Below are positions 39,130 through 50,191 of a stretch of 64,000 nt of DNA, piece by piece (the stretch's first letter is position 1; each line of letters opens with the position of its first letter). Made by a program: the position numbers and the translations under genes. The notes below the pieces were generated by a model, which ran no database searches, was not told the DNA's origin, and saw nothing but the letters and a program-made list of their open reading frames with translations. Origin of the DNA: Salipaludibacillus keqinensis (GTDB lineage: Bacteria > Bacillota > Bacilli > Bacillales > Salisediminibacteriaceae); contig NZ_PDOD01000002.1 of NCBI RefSeq assembly GCF_003226325.1, positions 248,001 to 312,000 on the forward strand. Reading direction: 5' to 3'.

Positions 39130-40290
39130 TTAACGATTCCGTCTATTTCTTAAGAACGTAGGAATATCTAACGTATCCATCTCTTCTTCCGCAGGTTGCT
39201 GCTGTTGCGGAGTAGGAGCTGGTTTTTGTTGATTTTCTTGTGAAGATGCCGCCTCATTTCGTGAATGAGTTGAAGGTTGACTAGGCTTAGGTTGACCTAG
39301 AGAAGGGCGTGAGCTTGTTGCCGGCTTCTCAGCTTGCATTTCGTCAAATCCTGTCGCGATCACTGTAACGACAATTTCATCTTTTAGATTCTCATTGATG
39401 ACAGAACCGAAGATCATATTTACTTCGCTGTCGGAAGCTGTCGAAACGATTTCAGCCGCTTCATGCACTTCAAACAAGCTTAAGTTTGTTCCACCAGTGA
39501 TATTCATAAGAACACCTTGAGCACCGTCTACACTCGTTTCAAGCAACGGTGAGGAAATGGCTTTCTTAGCCGCTTCTGCCGCTCGGCTCTCACCTGTAGC
39601 AACACCAATTCCCATGAGAGCAGAACCTTTCTCGCTCATAATCGTTTTCACATCGGCGAAGTCCAAGTTAATGAGTCCAGGTACAGCAATTAAATCTGAA
39701 ATCCCTTGAACCCCTTGACGTAAGACATTATCTGCTTCTCTGAAAGCTTCTAACATTGGCGTGTTCTTATCGACAATTTCTAATAGTCGATCATTAGGAA
39801 TGACAATAAGCGTATCGACCTTTTCTTTAAGGGCCGCAATACCATTTGTCGCTTGAAGCATCCGTTTACGACCTTCGAAGGTAAATGGACGAGTGACGAC
39901 ACCTACCGTCAAAGCTCCAGCTTCTTTGGCAATTTCTGCAATAACTGGCGCAGCACCTGTACCGGTTCCGCCACCCATACCTGCAGTGATGAATACCATG
40001 TCTGCTCCTGTTAATTGTTCTTCTAATTGATCTCTGCTTTCTTCAGCAGCTTTTTTACCAATTTCAGGATTAGCTCCTGCACCTAAACCTCTCGTAAGCT
40101 TGCCACCTAGTTGAAGTTTGTGATCCGCTTTTGATAGATGAAGGGCTTGTGCATCGGTATTCACAGCGATGAAGTCAACACCTTGCAAACCATTTTCGAT
40201 CATGCGATTTACAGCGTTACTCCCGCCACCGCCAACACCTATAACTTTTATTGTGGCTAACTGTTCCATATCCATTTCAAATTCTAACAT
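39130..40290 (-). CDS. ftsZ: Cell division protein FtsZ
   Basis: A 386-residue tubulin homologue. The GTP signature [16 protein letters not shown] and the N-terminal [17 protein letters not shown] are present. A variable Pro/Gln-rich linker leads to the conserved C-terminal peptide [12 protein letters not shown], which binds FtsA and SepF. The start at 40290 ([15 protein letters not shown]) has GGGGG upstream; the frame is open 12 codons further. It follows ftsA by 48 bases. Confidence 0.98.
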   Translation of the reverse strand: MLEFEMDMEQLATIKVIGVGGGGSNAVNRMIENGLQGVDFIAVNTDAQALHLSKADHKLQLGGKLTRGLGAGANPEIGKKAAEESRDQLEEQLTGADMVFITAGMGGGTGTGAAPVIAEIAKEAGALTVGVVTRPFTFEGRKRMLQATNGIAALKEKVDTLIVIPNDRLLEIVDKNTPMLEAFREADNVLRQGVQGISDLIAVPGLINLDFADVKTIMSEKGSALMGIGVATGESRAAEAAKKAISSPLLETSVDGAQGVLMNITGGTNLSLFEVHEAAEIVSTASDSEVNMIFGSVINENLKDEIVVTVIATGFDEMQAEKPATSSRPSLGQPKPSQPSTHSRNEAASSQENQQKPAPTPQQQQPAEEEMDTLDIPTFLRNRRNR

Positions 40291-40338
40291 TTTCGATCCC
40301 CCAATCCGAGTTCGTACCAAATTCACACGATTCTCTTT

Positions 40339-41628
40339 TTACTCAAAAAACATTTTAAACATATTCGATACTTTCTTTTTCACGCCAGGACTATCTTTAG
40401 ACTCTTTTTGTTGCTTCGGCTTTTCTTTCCGCTCTTTACGTGGTTCTGCTTTCCCTTCATTGATCGGTTCTAATCCGGTTTCAATTTCTTTTCCTTGAAT
40501 GCGAACGTTTCGATGTGCGAAAGTAATGAGTCCTACCCCGTTTGTATACTGAGGTTCTCGTACCCCTATATAATCAGGAATAGCTACTCGAACATTTTTT
40601 TGAAGGACGTCCCTTGCTAGCTCAAGGACACCCGGCATTTTAGCAATACCACCAGTCAGTACGAAACCGCCTGATAAATCGCGATAACCTAATCGATACA
40701 CTTCTTTTAAAACTAGCGCGAACATTTCCTCTAAACGTGGCTCAATAATGTTTGCCAGTTGCCATTGAGAGAATTCTTGATTTTGATCACTGCCAATCTC
40801 CGAAACTTGGAAAGTCTCATCATCGGAGGCATGATTTACAAAAGCATGTCCATGTGTTGTTTTTACCTTTTCAGCTTCATCTGTGGACGTGCGGAATCCA
40901 ACGGATATATCGTTGGTGATGTGGTCTCCGCCAACCTGAATCTGGCTCGTCCCTTGTAATGATCCGCCCTCAAACACTGAGACAGTTGTGGAACCTCCTC
41001 CCAAATCAACGAGGGCCACTCCTAGACTCCGTTCATCTTTAGATAACGCAACGGATCCCGCAGCCAGAGGTTGTAACACAATGTCTGCCACATGTAGTCC
41101 TGCTTTCTCTACACAACGAAGCAAGTTATGTAACATTGTCTTAGATCCAGTGATGATGGTCCCTTCCATTTCAAGACGAACACCGATCATCCCTCTTGGA
41201 TCATTAATTTCGTCTAAGCCATCGACAATAAATTGTCTTGGAATAACATCAATGATCTCTCTTTCAGGTGGAATGGAAATCACTTGAGCCGCATCAATGA
41301 CTCTCGTAATATCTTCATCTCCTATTTCCCGGTCGTCACTGGAAACAGCCACGACACCATGACAAGGCTGAAGTTGAATGTGATTCCCTGTTACTCCCAC
41401 AATCACATGCTTAATACTCAATCCAATCATTCGTTCCGCCTTTTCAACAGCTTTCTTAATTGATTGAACCGTTTCATCAATATCAACAATGGAACCTTTC
41501 TTTATTCCTTCAGAGCTAGACTCACCTACTCCGATAATATTTAAAGAACCATTCGTCATTTCACCGATAATGACCCGAACGGATGATGTACCGATGTCTA
41601 ATGTTACATATGTATCATGATTATTCAT
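40339..41628 (-). CDS. ftsA: Cell division protein FtsA
   Basis: A 429-residue actin-like ATPase that anchors FtsZ to the membrane. Seen are YVTLDIGTSSVRVIIGEM (phosphate 1), VALVDLGGGSTTVSVFEGG (phosphate 2), GGFVLTGGIAKMPG and the C-terminal amphipathic helix KKKVSNMFKMFFE. AAAGGAGGTG precedes the ATG. It is upstream of ftsZ. The 150 bases ahead of it, after sbp, probably hold the ftsAZ promoters, but I can identify only a weak TTGCGT/TATGTT pair. Confidence 0.97.
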   Translation of the reverse strand: MNNHDTYVTLDIGTSSVRVIIGEMTNGSLNIIGVGESSSEGIKKGSIVDIDETVQSIKKAVEKAERMIGLSIKHVIVGVTGNHIQLQPCHGVVAVSSDDREIGDEDITRVIDAAQVISIPPEREIIDVIPRQFIVDGLDEINDPRGMIGVRLEMEGTIITGSKTMLHNLLRCVEKAGLHVADIVLQPLAAGSVALSKDERSLGVALVDLGGGSTTVSVFEGGSLQGTSQIQVGGDHITNDISVGFRTSTDEAEKVKTTHGHAFVNHASDDETFQVSEIGSDQNQEFSQWQLANIIEPRLEEMFALVLKEVYRLGYRDLSGGFVLTGGIAKMPGVLELARDVLQKNVRVAIPDYIGVREPQYTNGVGLITFAHRNVRIQGKEIETGLEPINEGKAEPRKERKEKPKQQKESKDSPGVKKKVSNMFKMFFE

Positions 41629-41780
41629 TGGCTGGCACCTCCTTTAAAACATACAGTAATAAATTCATACACGCAAAAGCGTTCTTTTCCATTATGGATA
41701 GTATTCAACATAGGTTGCTCATTCCCTCTTTTTAAATTGTTTAAAAATCGAGAATCCTTCCACACAATCAAGGTAACTCT

Positions 41781-42131
41781 TTATTTCGCACGTTTTGTTG
41801 TCCATTTAGTCAGCAATATTCGTCGAATGATGGCTATATTGTGAAACAGCCTAACCCCAAATGCAAAAACTGCTGCTAAATACAAGTCTACACCAAGATG
41901 CACACCGAGAAAAGCTAAACTAGCTGCTAGGAAGATATTTGTGAAAAAACCTGTGATAAAAACATTCTCATCAAATGTTTTTTCCAATTGAGCTCGTGTT
42001 CCACCTACTAGTGTATCAAGAGCCGCCAATACTGCAATAGATAAGTAACTGGCATATTCTTCCGAAATACGTAGATCAGTAAAAAAACCTAATAATAATC
42101 CTAGTAAGAGTCCTACAACGGGCAACCACAT
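41781..42131 (-). CDS. sbp: Small basic protein Sbp (DUF1290)
   Basis: A 116-residue membrane protein starting MWLPVVGLLLGLLLGFFTDL, with three hydrophobic helices and YLSIAVLAALDTLVGG, the family signature. It ends in a basic segment (LTKWTTKRAK). Function unknown; the family is always near ftsA in Bacillus. The ATG at 42131 has AGGAGG upstream; the frame is open for 41 codons into ylxX. Confidence 0.9.
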   Translation of the reverse strand: MWLPVVGLLLGLLLGFFTDLRISEEYASYLSIAVLAALDTLVGGTRAQLEKTFDENVFITGFFTNIFLAASLAFLGVHLGVDLYLAAVFAFGVRLFHNIAIIRRILLTKWTTKRAK

Positions 42132-42132
42132 A

Positions 42133-42831
42133 TTAGGACTCCTCCTGCACAGGTTCCATAAAACGAACCCGGTAATTTTTCTCGTAAGCTGGCAAGGTGA
42201 CCTCGTCCATAGGCGTAGAAGAAAAGCGCATGTTTTCATAAATGAAAAGTTCATTGGACTGTGAAGACATCATCGCATGATGGATCAATTCTGGATCATC
42301 GGCAATCACTTTAATTTCAATTGGAAAGTAACTCAACCAATTGCCATTGACTAACGTTCGTCCATTTGCTTCACGAATGGCAGTGGTTGAAACAATGCGT
42401 TCATTTCCGATTGCTATATGCTGCGCACCTTGGATATTCAATTCATTAATTAGTAACCGAAGAAGATAGGCAGGAACAGTTTGAATAGCTCCGCCTGAGT
42501 AATTCTCATCAAAAAAGATATTCACTTCAATGAGTAACCCCGGCCCGCTTACTTCTGTTAATCCAGCTTGGTGTTCCAACTCTTCCATCACTTCTGCCAT
42601 AACTCCCTCAACATCCTCAGTTTGTTCCAGCTGATACAAGATTTCCAAATGCCTGTCCAACTCTTGATTAAGTTCTTGTTGCCTTTCTTTTTCCGTCATT
42701 AAAGCCTGCCTAAGTTCACCCATATTTCTCGTATCACGGGAAGAAGGTTCACTCAATGATTGAAATTGAACGGCCACCATGAAGCCAATCACAGTTGTCA
42801 CACATGCAAATACTAACATTCTATTTTTCAT
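42133..42831 (-). CDS. ylxX: DUF881 protein, YlxX-like
   Basis: A 232-residue protein with one N-terminal transmembrane helix (LVFACVTTVIGFMVAVQF), a coiled coil (about residues 40-80) and a DUF881 domain (GPGLLIEVNIFFDENYSGGA, INELNIQGAQHIAIGNERI). It is the second of two paralogous DUF881 genes and overlaps the first by 4 bases. The role is unknown, but conserved linkage to divIB and ftsA points to envelope or division. Confidence 0.88.
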   Translation of the reverse strand: MKNRMLVFACVTTVIGFMVAVQFQSLSEPSSRDTRNMGELRQALMTEKERQQELNQELDRHLEILYQLEQTEDVEGVMAEVMEELEHQAGLTEVSGPGLLIEVNIFFDENYSGGAIQTVPAYLLRLLINELNIQGAQHIAIGNERIVSTTAIREANGRTLVNGNWLSYFPIEIKVIADDPELIHHAMMSSQSNELFIYENMRFSSTPMDEVTLPAYEKNYRVRFMEPVQEES

Positions 42832-43547
42832 GTGTCTTCCACTCTCTCAGAAAAACGAGGATTTAACATAATTTCACTTAGCTTTTCAATTCTAACTTGA
42901 ACATTTTCATTTACTAGCTGATCTTTCACGCCGCCAATCAGATTCAGTGATTCATCTAACATTTCTTGATCACCTATCGCCGTTACTTCAAAGGGAGCAA
43001 AGGATACTTCACCATCCACTTCAATAACTGGGCCCACACAATGGATATAACTCTGGTGATTAATCCGATGGCCATTAATAGCTACAGCTTCTGCTCCAGC
43101 AATAAATAGTTCGTCGACCACCTGTTGAATGTGATGTTCGTGCACGATATAATTATTTGGATTTTCATCTCCGAGAACATAGTCAGCATCTTCTAGCGTG
43201 ATTTGAATACCTTCCCCTTTTACAGCAACTTCTCCTGTGACCATCCTCAACCTATCAATGTCTTCAACCATATTAAAGTAAGTAAGTTCTTGATTTGAAA
43301 TGTCTTCCTCAATACCTTTAATACGATTTTGAACTTCTCTTATATCATCCGTCAGTTCTCTGTTAAGTTGCTGTTCATACAGAACATCATTACGCAATTT
43401 CTCTTCCTCTTCCCATTGAGACTCAGACAGATATCTTTCATTTCTATCCGTTTCCTTTGCATACTGGAAGCTAAAAGAGATCAAAAAACCACTTAATAAC
43501 ATGACCAATGAAAAAATGACATAATTACCCTTCACTCTCAAGGTCAT
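42828..43547 (-). CDS. ylxW: DUF881 protein, YlxW-like
   Basis: A 239-residue paralogue of the next gene: N-terminal membrane anchor (YVIFSLVMLLSGFLISFSF), coiled coil (about 45-95), and DUF881 domain (GIQITLEDADY, VDELFIAGAEAVAINGHRI). It overlaps divIB by 23 bases and ylxX by 4. Confidence 0.88.
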   Translation of the reverse strand: MTLRVKGNYVIFSLVMLLSGFLISFSFQYAKETDRNERYLSESQWEEEEKLRNDVLYEQQLNRELTDDIREVQNRIKGIEEDISNQELTYFNMVEDIDRLRMVTGEVAVKGEGIQITLEDADYVLGDENPNNYIVHEHHIQQVVDELFIAGAEAVAINGHRINHQSYIHCVGPVIEVDGEVSFAPFEVTAIGDQEMLDESLNLIGGVKDQLVNENVQVRIEKLSEIMLNPRFSERVEDT

Positions 43548-44310
43548 CTTCCTCCTCGTTTATTTCGAAGCTTTCGAAATAAGGGTTCATGCGCATATGA
43601 ACAATTCCCGCCTCATCAGGGTCCAATTGTTCAACAACTGAAGGGTAAGAAGAAATTCTATCAGCAAAATTGCTAACGGTTGAGCTGACAATAAAACCGT
43701 CGTTCATTAAAATTGTCAGTCGAGACGAATCATTTTCCACAGGGTCCAAAAAGATGTCAGACATTCGTTGACGAATTTCAGATGGTGTTTGACCTAGTTG
43801 AGTAACCATTCTTGTGCGAATATCTTCGTCTTCAAAATCTCGAAGAATCGGTGCATCATAGGGGGTGATCCCTTCAGTACCATCTTCGGAATATATTTCC
43901 CCTGTTTCTAAGACGGGAAAATAGGAATCTCCATTATGGAAATAAGCAATTCTCTCATACTCATTGATGTCCAACACGATCGTGTTCATCCATTGTCTTG
44001 AAACGTCCACCCCGTCAATTGCCTGATGCTGAGAAACCCGCTCAATCACTTCACTTTCGCCGATATTCCACATACTCACTTCATTAAGGAGTTGTGATTC
44101 TTCAATGATCCAATCTGATGAAGCGTAGGCATTTCCTTGTACTTCCACTTGTTGAACCTGGCTAAAGGAGCTTTGGAAATAAATGATTAACAACATCAAC
44201 GTAAAGAAGACTGATACATACAGGATGAGACGCCGATTCGTCCGTTGTTTTCTTCGTTCTTTTAGCTTAGGTATTCTCTCTTCAATTTCCACTACTTTTC
44301 TTTCTTTCAT
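43525..44310 (-). CDS. divIB: Cell division protein DivIB (FtsQ homologue)
   Basis: A 261-residue single-pass protein: a basic cytoplasmic segment, a transmembrane helix (LILYVSVFFTLMLLIIYF), a POTRA domain (VQQVEVQGNAYASSDWIIE) and the FtsQ-like beta domain. The tail is acidic (NEEEDDLESEG). It forms a complex with FtsL and DivIC at the septum. The ATG at 44310 has GGAGG 8 bases upstream; an ATG five codons earlier contains that site. Confidence 0.93.
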   Translation of the reverse strand: MKERKVVEIEERIPKLKERRKQRTNRRLILYVSVFFTLMLLIIYFQSSFSQVQQVEVQGNAYASSDWIIEESQLLNEVSMWNIGESEVIERVSQHQAIDGVDVSRQWMNTIVLDINEYERIAYFHNGDSYFPVLETGEIYSEDGTEGITPYDAPILRDFEDEDIRTRMVTQLGQTPSEIRQRMSDIFLDPVENDSSRLTILMNDGFIVSSTVSNFADRISSYPSVVEQLDPDEAGIVHMRMNPYFESFEINEEEDDLESEG

Positions 44311-44446
44311 GAGTCTTTCCTCCATTGTATAGCAAGGGATCGAACGAGAAAACAGGCATTTTCATAAAACGTCAAAAAGTGACATTTATCCTGTATAGCT
44401 TTATGCAGGTATAGTTATAAGTTCCCGGATCCGGTTACCAAACGGG

Positions 44447-45361
44447 TCAACCAATATATTCAACCTCTGTCTCCATACTGACACCATATTCTCTTAATGC
44501 CAATTGTTTGATCTCAGAGATCAACGTTACTATATCTTTCGCCGTAGCCTCACCGGTATTCACGATGAAATTTGCATGCTTTTCCGATACTTTTGCGCCA
44601 CCTACTGAGTAGCCTTTCAAGCCGAGATCTTCGATAACTTTACCTGCGTGTAACGGTAATGGATTTCGAAACACACTGCCGCAGCATGGATCTTTCCATG
44701 GTTGAGTATCTTTTCGATAAGCTTTATTCTTTTGTAACCTTTCGCGAATCTCTGCTGAATCTCCTCTTTTAAAGCGAAATTGAGCTGCAAGACAGATGCC
44801 TTGATTTTTTTGTAAGATAGAAGTCCGGTAACCGAAACCAAGTTCTTCATTTTCTATCCAGCGAAATTCTCCAGATGGCATCAGAACGTAAGCTTTAGTG
44901 AGAATATTTGATATATCTGTCTGATGAGCTCCGGCGTTCATGAACACCGCACCTCCAACAGATCCAGGGATTCCTCCGGCAAACTCCAATCCTGAGTACC
45001 CTTTTTTACTTATGATCGTAGCTAGCTTGATTAGTGAATATCCTGCTTCAACTGTCACTAAATCGCCTTCTTGGTGAAATTCAGTTAAATTATCACCTAA
45101 TTTAATCACTACCCCATCAATTCCTTGATCAGATATGAGGACATTTGATCCTTTTCCTAAGGCAAACCACGGAAGAGACCTTTTCCTTATTTCTTCTAAA
45201 CCTATCTTCAAATCCTTCACAGAACTGGGTTCATAGAATACTTTTGCAGGACCGCCAACTTTCCAAGTTGTATGATTCTTAAGCGGTTCGTTCAATCGAA
45301 CACGACCTGCTTGATGTGACTCAATTACAGATTTTAGCTCATTTAGGACTGACTCCGTCAC
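44447..45361 (-). CDS. murB: UDP-N-acetylenolpyruvoylglucosamine reductase
   Basis: A 304-residue FAD enzyme making UDP-MurNAc. The FAD motif [17 protein letters not shown] and the catalytic Ser in CCGSVFRNP are present, as is [19 protein letters not shown] (written here as [13 protein letters not shown]). It overlaps murG by 4 bases. The 136 bases between it and divIB contain a CCGGATCCGG palindrome (about 44428-44437) but no clear terminator. Confidence 0.96.
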   Translation of the reverse strand: MTESVLNELKSVIESHQAGRVRLNEPLKNHTTWKVGGPAKVFYEPSSVKDLKIGLEEIRKRSLPWFALGKGSNVLISDQGIDGVVIKLGDNLTEFHQEGDLVTVEAGYSLIKLATIISKKGYSGLEFAGGIPGSVGGAVFMNAGAHQTDISNILTKAYVLMPSGEFRWIENEELGFGYRTSILQKNQGICLAAQFRFKRGDSAEIRERLQKNKAYRKDTQPWKDPCCGSVFRNPLPLHAGKVIEDLGLKGYSVGGAKVSEKHANFIVNTGEATAKDIVTLISEIKQLALREYGVSMETEVEYIG

Positions 45362-46470
45362 GAGGCTCCACCTCTTACTTCTTTTATGAGTTTAGCCATG
45401 TCTTCCGCTGCATCGGGTTTTCCTAATTTTAACGCGGCATCCTTCATAGCTGACCATGCTTGATCGTTTTCTAAAATCGTATCGATTTCATTCATTAATT
45501 TATCAGGAGTGGTGTCTTTTTCAAGAACAACCTTTGCTGCTGCCTCTTTTTCTAGAGAGCGGGCGTTCTTCTCTTGATGATTGTTCGTTACATAAGGGCT
45601 AGGAATGAGAATTGAAGGTAGCCCTAACGCTGTGATTTCAGCTAATGTAGTCGCGCCGGCCCGTGCAACTAGAAGATCAACTTCATGTAACACCGCTGGC
45701 ATGTCATGGATATATGGTACACAGACTAGCTGATCGATAGCTTCTTCTTGTTGCTCAATTTTCTCTTTGACTTTTTCATAATGAGCGTCTCCTGTAACAT
45801 ACAAACATTGATAATTTTTTGTTTTCCAATGATGTAGAGTTTCCATAATCGCATCATTAATTGGCTTGGCTCCTCGACTCCCACCTACAACTAGCACGGT
45901 TTTCTTTTCAGGTGATAAGCCTAACTCTTGTAGACGAGGTTTCCCTTTTGGATGAACCATTTTCACCACTTCACTGGCCCGAGGATTCCCAGTCATCACT
46001 ATTTTATCCTTAGGAAAATAGTGAGCAGAGTCTGGAAATGAAATCGCTACCTTTGATGCATATTTAGCTAAAAACTTATTTGTCAAACCTGGCACGCTGT
46101 TTTGTTCGTGAATGATCGTAGGGATGTTCAGTTTTGCCGCAGCATAAACAACAGGCCCGCACACATATCCCCCTGTACCAATGACTACATCTGGTTTGAA
46201 TTCTTTAATATATGTTTTCGATTGCTTTACAGCTCTTAGAAATCGGACAACGGTTTTCACGTTATCTAATGATACCTTTCGTTTGAAACCTGATATTTTG
46301 ACCGTTTTTAATGGAATTCCTTCTTTTGGTACAATGGTCGATTCAAGTCCATTTTCCGTTCCTATATATAAACATTCCACAGAATCATCTTGTTTTACTA
46401 AATGACGGATTAATGCAATGGCCGGATAAATGTGTCCACCGGTCCCTCCGCCTGATACTAATATTTTCAT
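45358..46470 (-). CDS. murG: UDP-GlcNAc:lipid I GlcNAc transferase
   Basis: A 370-residue GT28 glycosyltransferase that makes lipid II on the inner face of the membrane. [42 protein letters not shown] and [16 protein letters not shown] are all visible. It is separated from spoVE by a 188-base gap with a hairpin, suggesting a separate promoter (TTAAAA, 17 bases, TAAAAT is the best candidate). Confidence 0.96.
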   Translation of the reverse strand: MKILVSGGGTGGHIYPAIALIRHLVKQDDSVECLYIGTENGLESTIVPKEGIPLKTVKISGFKRKVSLDNVKTVVRFLRAVKQSKTYIKEFKPDVVIGTGGYVCGPVVYAAAKLNIPTIIHEQNSVPGLTNKFLAKYASKVAISFPDSAHYFPKDKIVMTGNPRASEVVKMVHPKGKPRLQELGLSPEKKTVLVVGGSRGAKPINDAIMETLHHWKTKNYQCLYVTGDAHYEKVKEKIEQQEEAIDQLVCVPYIHDMPAVLHEVDLLVARAGATTLAEITALGLPSILIPSPYVTNNHQEKNARSLEKEAAAKVVLEKDTTPDKLMNEIDTILENDQAWSAMKDAALKLGKPDAAEDMAKLIKEVRGGAS

Positions 46471-46623
46471 AATTTCCTCCTCATGTGCAGCTTACGCTAT
46501 CATTTCTATTTTAACCCAATATAACCGGAATTTTAAGTCATTATTGAATGTTTCTTCTTGATTATTCAATATATCTCCATTTTATACTATGTAATCAAGT
46601 CAATTTTGCTTGTAAATGCTTGA

Positions 46624-46653
46624 AAGTAGCACCTACAGATGTAGATGCTACTT
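46624..46653 (-). terminator. Perfect hairpin after spoVE
   Basis: GAAAGTAGCA and TGCTACTTTC form a perfect 10-bp stem; inside lies CCTACA/TGTAG. It starts 6 bases after the spoVE stop. There is no T-run on the minus strand, so it may be a processing or REP-like element; the core CACCTAC links it to other hairpins in the window. Confidence 0.55.
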
Positions 46654-46658
46654 TCCTA

Positions 46659-47756
46659 TTAGCGAATATGGCGACTGATGTTTAATAAGACTCCGATCGT
46701 GGTCAGCATTAATGTTAATGAGGAGCCACCATAACTCAGCATCGGAAGCGTAATACCTGTAACAGGCATCAGACCAATGACCACCCCAATATTGATCATC
46801 ACTTGAATGGCGATCATTCCTATTATCCCTGTAGCAAACAAAGTGCCATATAGGTCAGGAGCGTGAATGGCAATTCGCAACCCTCTCCATAATAAGATGG
46901 CAAAACAGACGAGAACGAATGTCCCACCGACAAACCCTAATTCTTCCGCTAATATGGCAAAAATAAAATCAGTTTGAGGCTCAGGTAAATAAAAATATTT
47001 TTGTCGACTGTGACCTAACCCTAATCCAAGAATTCCTCCAGGAGCAATGGCAAACAACGATTGAATAATTTGAAATCCGCTTCCTAAAGGGTCTTGCCAA
47101 GGATCCATAAAAGAACTGATCCGTTCGAGACGGTAAGGAGCTGAGGCAATCAGCCCGACAAAACCGGCAACACCTACCCCACCTAACCAAAGAAAATGGG
47201 AAATTCTCGCCCCTGCTACGAAAATTAACAACACACAAGTCATGACCATCACGGCCCCTGTGCCTAAGTCCGGTTGGAGCATGATTAAACCGAAAGCCAC
47301 AAAAACTAAACTGAACACTGGAAGTAACCCTTTCTTCCAAGTGGTGATATACTTCTGATTCTCAGAAATATATTTAGCAAGGAACAAGATCATGGCAAGC
47401 TTCATGAATTCAGAAGGCTGAATAGAAAAAGCGCCAACTCCAAGCCAGCTTTGAGCGCCCCCTCTCACTAAACCTACTCCTGGAATTAACACGATCACAA
47501 GCAAGGCAAAGCATACAATCAATATGATATTTGCTAATCGTTTTAATCTCCAATAGTCAACTTGCACCATAACGAACATCGAAATGAATCCTACTACAAC
47601 AAAAATTAATTGGCGTTTCAAAAAAAAGTAAGGATCTTGAAAACGATACTCTGCCCAAACTGCGCTGGCGCTGTAAACCATCGTGCTGCCGATTATGACA
47701 AGTATGAGTGTCACGACAAACAGGAGAAAATCAGGGGTCGTTCTTACTTTAGGCAA
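46659..47756 (-). CDS. spoVE: SEDS-family glycosyltransferase SpoVE
   Basis: A 365-residue membrane protein with about ten transmembrane helices. Family signatures are IIGSTMVYSASAVWAE, GVGAFSIQPSEFMKLAMILF and VTGITLPMLSYGGSSLTLML. SEDS proteins polymerise lipid II with a class B PBP; SpoVE works with SpoVD in making spore cortex. Placement between murD and murG fits SpoVE, but in this organism it could also serve as the divisional FtsW. The TTG at 47756 has GAGGTG 8 bases upstream; a GTG three codons earlier is weaker. Confidence 0.92.
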   Translation of the reverse strand: MPKVRTTPDFLLFVVTLILVIIGSTMVYSASAVWAEYRFQDPYFFLKRQLIFVVVGFISMFVMVQVDYWRLKRLANIILIVCFALLVIVLIPGVGLVRGGAQSWLGVGAFSIQPSEFMKLAMILFLAKYISENQKYITTWKKGLLPVFSLVFVAFGLIMLQPDLGTGAVMVMTCVLLIFVAGARISHFLWLGGVGVAGFVGLIASAPYRLERISSFMDPWQDPLGSGFQIIQSLFAIAPGGILGLGLGHSRQKYFYLPEPQTDFIFAILAEELGFVGGTFVLVCFAILLWRGLRIAIHAPDLYGTLFATGIIGMIAIQVMINIGVVIGLMPVTGITLPMLSYGGSSLTLMLTTIGVLLNISRHIR

Positions 47757-47837
47757 TAGACACACCTCGATTCGTCATCACCCTCATAGAGGGTATCTAT
47801 TACCTATTTCTATGATCAAATTGGACAAACATACCTT

Positions 47838-49202
47838 CTAATTCTCTTTTGTTATTTCTTCAACCATCCGTACAAATGTCTCTCCGCGCTGCTCAAAGGT
47901 TTTGAATTGATCCCAAGAAGCACATGCAGGAGAAAGTAAGATTACATCGTTTGGTTTAGAAGATTCGTAAGCCTTTTTTGTAGCCTCTTCTAACGTATCA
48001 ACAGTCATGGCCTTTGGAACCCCTGCTTGTTTAGCCGTTTCTGCTAATTTATCTTTCGTTTCTCCATATGTAACAATGACCGATACATGTTTAGCCAGCG
48101 ACGGAATCAAATCGTCAAACGACAAACCACGGTCTAATCCGCCAGCAATTAAGACGATCGGCTCTTTAAAAGCATTTAGCGCCGTAATGGTTGCCGGAAC
48201 ATTTGTAGCCTTGGAATTATTGTAAAATCTTCTCTGATCCGATTCTGAAACAAATTGAAGCCGGTGCTCCACACCTGAAAACGTCTTTAACACGTGACGA
48301 ACTTGCTTCACATCTGCACCAGCTAACAAAGCTCCTGCTGCAGCGGCCAATGCATTAGAAATATTATGCTCCCCAGGTAAAGACATTTCGTCTACTTTTA
48401 TAAGCTTTTCATTAAACACAGTTAGCCAACCATCCACGATGCAAGCTCCATGGGACAGCTGTTTTTTCGTGGAGAAAGGAACTAATGTAGCTCGTCCACT
48501 TTTCACCACATCGGAGACAACAGCATCATCAGCATTATAGATAAGATAATCGCTGTCTGATTGGTTTTTGAAAATATTTTTCTTAGCTTTAATATATTCT
48601 TCCATCGACCCGTGATAGTCTAAATGGGCTTCTACAAAATTCAATAAAATCGCTATTTTCGGCGTGAAGGTATCAATGCCCATTAATTGAAAGCTGGATA
48701 ACTCAACAACCATTTCATGTTGAGCAGTTGCGTGTTGTGCTACACCACAAGCTACTTCGCCTATGTTTCCTGCTAAAAGAGGTTCTTTCTCTCCGCCTTT
48801 TAACATGTGGCCAACATAAGTTGTCGTCGTCGTCTTTCCATTAGAGCCTGTGATCCCAATCATATCAGCCTCTGATATAAGGTAGGCAAGTTCCACTTCT
48901 GTAAAAACAGGAATTTGTAAATTCATTGCTTTTTCCACTAACGGGTGATCATATCTGATCCCTGGATTCTTAATGAGATAATCCAGAGAATCATCAACAA
49001 GGTCTTCGGGATGAGAACCACAAACAACCCTTATTCCCATTTCATCTAATTTCTGTGCTTGACCGTTCCCTTCAAAGGGGCTTCGATCATTCACCGTTAC
49101 GTTAGCCCCTAAGCGATGTAATAACATCGCTGACTCTGTTCCACTTTTAGCAAGACCTAAGACTAAAACTTTTTTATCAGTAAATTTTTTGATCATTTTC
49201 AT
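47838..49202 (-). CDS. murD: UDP-MurNAc-L-alanine:D-glutamate ligase
   Basis: A 454-residue Mur ligase that adds D-Glu. The P-loop [14 protein letters not shown], the central [18 protein letters not shown] and the C-terminal [19 protein letters not shown] are typical. The ATG at 49202 overlaps the mraY stop as ATGA, with GAGGTG upstream. An ATG two codons later is possible. Confidence 0.96.
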   Translation of the reverse strand: MKMIKKFTDKKVLVLGLAKSGTESAMLLHRLGANVTVNDRSPFEGNGQAQKLDEMGIRVVCGSHPEDLVDDSLDYLIKNPGIRYDHPLVEKAMNLQIPVFTEVELAYLISEADMIGITGSNGKTTTTTYVGHMLKGGEKEPLLAGNIGEVACGVAQHATAQHEMVVELSSFQLMGIDTFTPKIAILLNFVEAHLDYHGSMEEYIKAKKNIFKNQSDSDYLIYNADDAVVSDVVKSGRATLVPFSTKKQLSHGACIVDGWLTVFNEKLIKVDEMSLPGEHNISNALAAAAGALLAGADVKQVRHVLKTFSGVEHRLQFVSESDQRRFYNNSKATNVPATITALNAFKEPIVLIAGGLDRGLSFDDLIPSLAKHVSVIVTYGETKDKLAETAKQAGVPKAMTVDTLEEATKKAYESSKPNDVILLSPACASWDQFKTFEQRGETFVRMVEEITKEN

Positions 49203-50176
49203 GAAATCCACACCTCTAAGTACACACCTGTGACGGCGAAAATAATTCCGATAAGCCAAAACGTTACGACGACGCGCCATTCACTCCAGCCGGAAAGTTC
49301 ATAGTGATGATGAAGAGGGCTCATTTTGAATACTCTCTTTCCTCTTGTTTTAAACGAAATGACCTGAATAATGACTGAGAGAGTTTCAATTACGAAGACA
49401 CCGCCAATCACAACTAACAGCAACTCCATTTTAGTTAAGATGGCAATCATCGCCAAAGCTCCACCTATAGCTAATGATCCCGTATCTCCCATGAATACTT
49501 TAGCAGGATGAGCGTTAAATACGAGAAATCCTAGTACGGCTCCTACAACGGCAATGGAAAACAGGGAGACTGTCATCATTCCTGTAAAGTAAGCAAGGAT
49601 TGCGAATGACCCGAAAGCAATCGCAGCCGTTCCTGCTACGAGTCCGTCTAGTCCATCGGTTAAATTAACCGCGTTACTTGCTCCCACAAGCATCACGATA
49701 ATTAATGGGAAGTAAAACCAGCCGAAATCAACAGATAACGCGGTCCCCGGTATGTGAATGTCTGTAGAAAGACCGGTTTGAACCAAGACAAAGTATACAA
49801 CGGCCGAAATGGCCACTTGGCCTAAAAATTTCTGTTTCGATGTGAGTCCTAAGTTTCTCTTTTTCACAACTTTGATATAGTCATCTAAAAAACCGAGTAA
49901 GCCAAAACCAACAGTCACAAGAAGAAGCAACCATATTTCAACGCCAACGGAATGGAATTGACTGGCCATGACTAATGAAGATAATACAATTGAGAGAATA
50001 ATCACAAGTCCACCCATCGTTGGTGTACCTGTTTTCTTTTTGTGAGATTCTGGTCCTTCATCGCGAATGCTCTGACCGAATTTCAATTTCCTTAAAAAAG
50101 GGATAAATATGGGTGACAAAAACACCGTTAATAAAAATGATAGTAATAATGTGAATAATAATCCTTGTTCCAACAT
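49199..50176 (-). CDS. mraY: Phospho-MurNAc-pentapeptide translocase
   Basis: A 325-residue protein with about ten transmembrane helices that makes lipid I from UDP-MurNAc-pentapeptide and undecaprenyl phosphate. The catalytic aspartates lie in [15 protein letters not shown] and [15 protein letters not shown], and the HHH motif is [27 protein letters not shown] precedes the ATG. It follows the murF-like gene by 15 bases. Confidence 0.97.
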   Translation of the reverse strand: MLEQGLLFTLLLSFLLTVFLSPIFIPFLRKLKFGQSIRDEGPESHKKKTGTPTMGGLVIILSIVLSSLVMASQFHSVGVEIWLLLLVTVGFGLLGFLDDYIKVVKKRNLGLTSKQKFLGQVAISAVVYFVLVQTGLSTDIHIPGTALSVDFGWFYFPLIIVMLVGASNAVNLTDGLDGLVAGTAAIAFGSFAILAYFTGMMTVSLFSIAVVGAVLGFLVFNAHPAKVFMGDTGSLAIGGALAMIAILTKMELLLVVIGGVFVIETLSVIIQVISFKTRGKRVFKMSPLHHHYELSGWSEWRVVVTFWLIGIIFAVTGVYLEVWIS

Positions 50177-50191
50177 GAAAGGAACTCCCTC

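Noticed and set aside
38937-39161. Plus-strand frame of 74 codons downstream of the LexA-like box
   Set aside because: It crosses the ftsZ terminator and the end of ftsZ in antisense and has no ribosome binding site at usable distance; kept only as a possible RNA in the findings.
44428-44437. CCGGATCCGG as a terminator after murB
   Set aside because: A 10-base palindrome without a loop or T-run is not a terminator; it may be chance.
46981-47340. 119-codon frame overlapping spoVE
   Set aside because: Out-of-frame shadow of the SEDS membrane protein, with no start signals.
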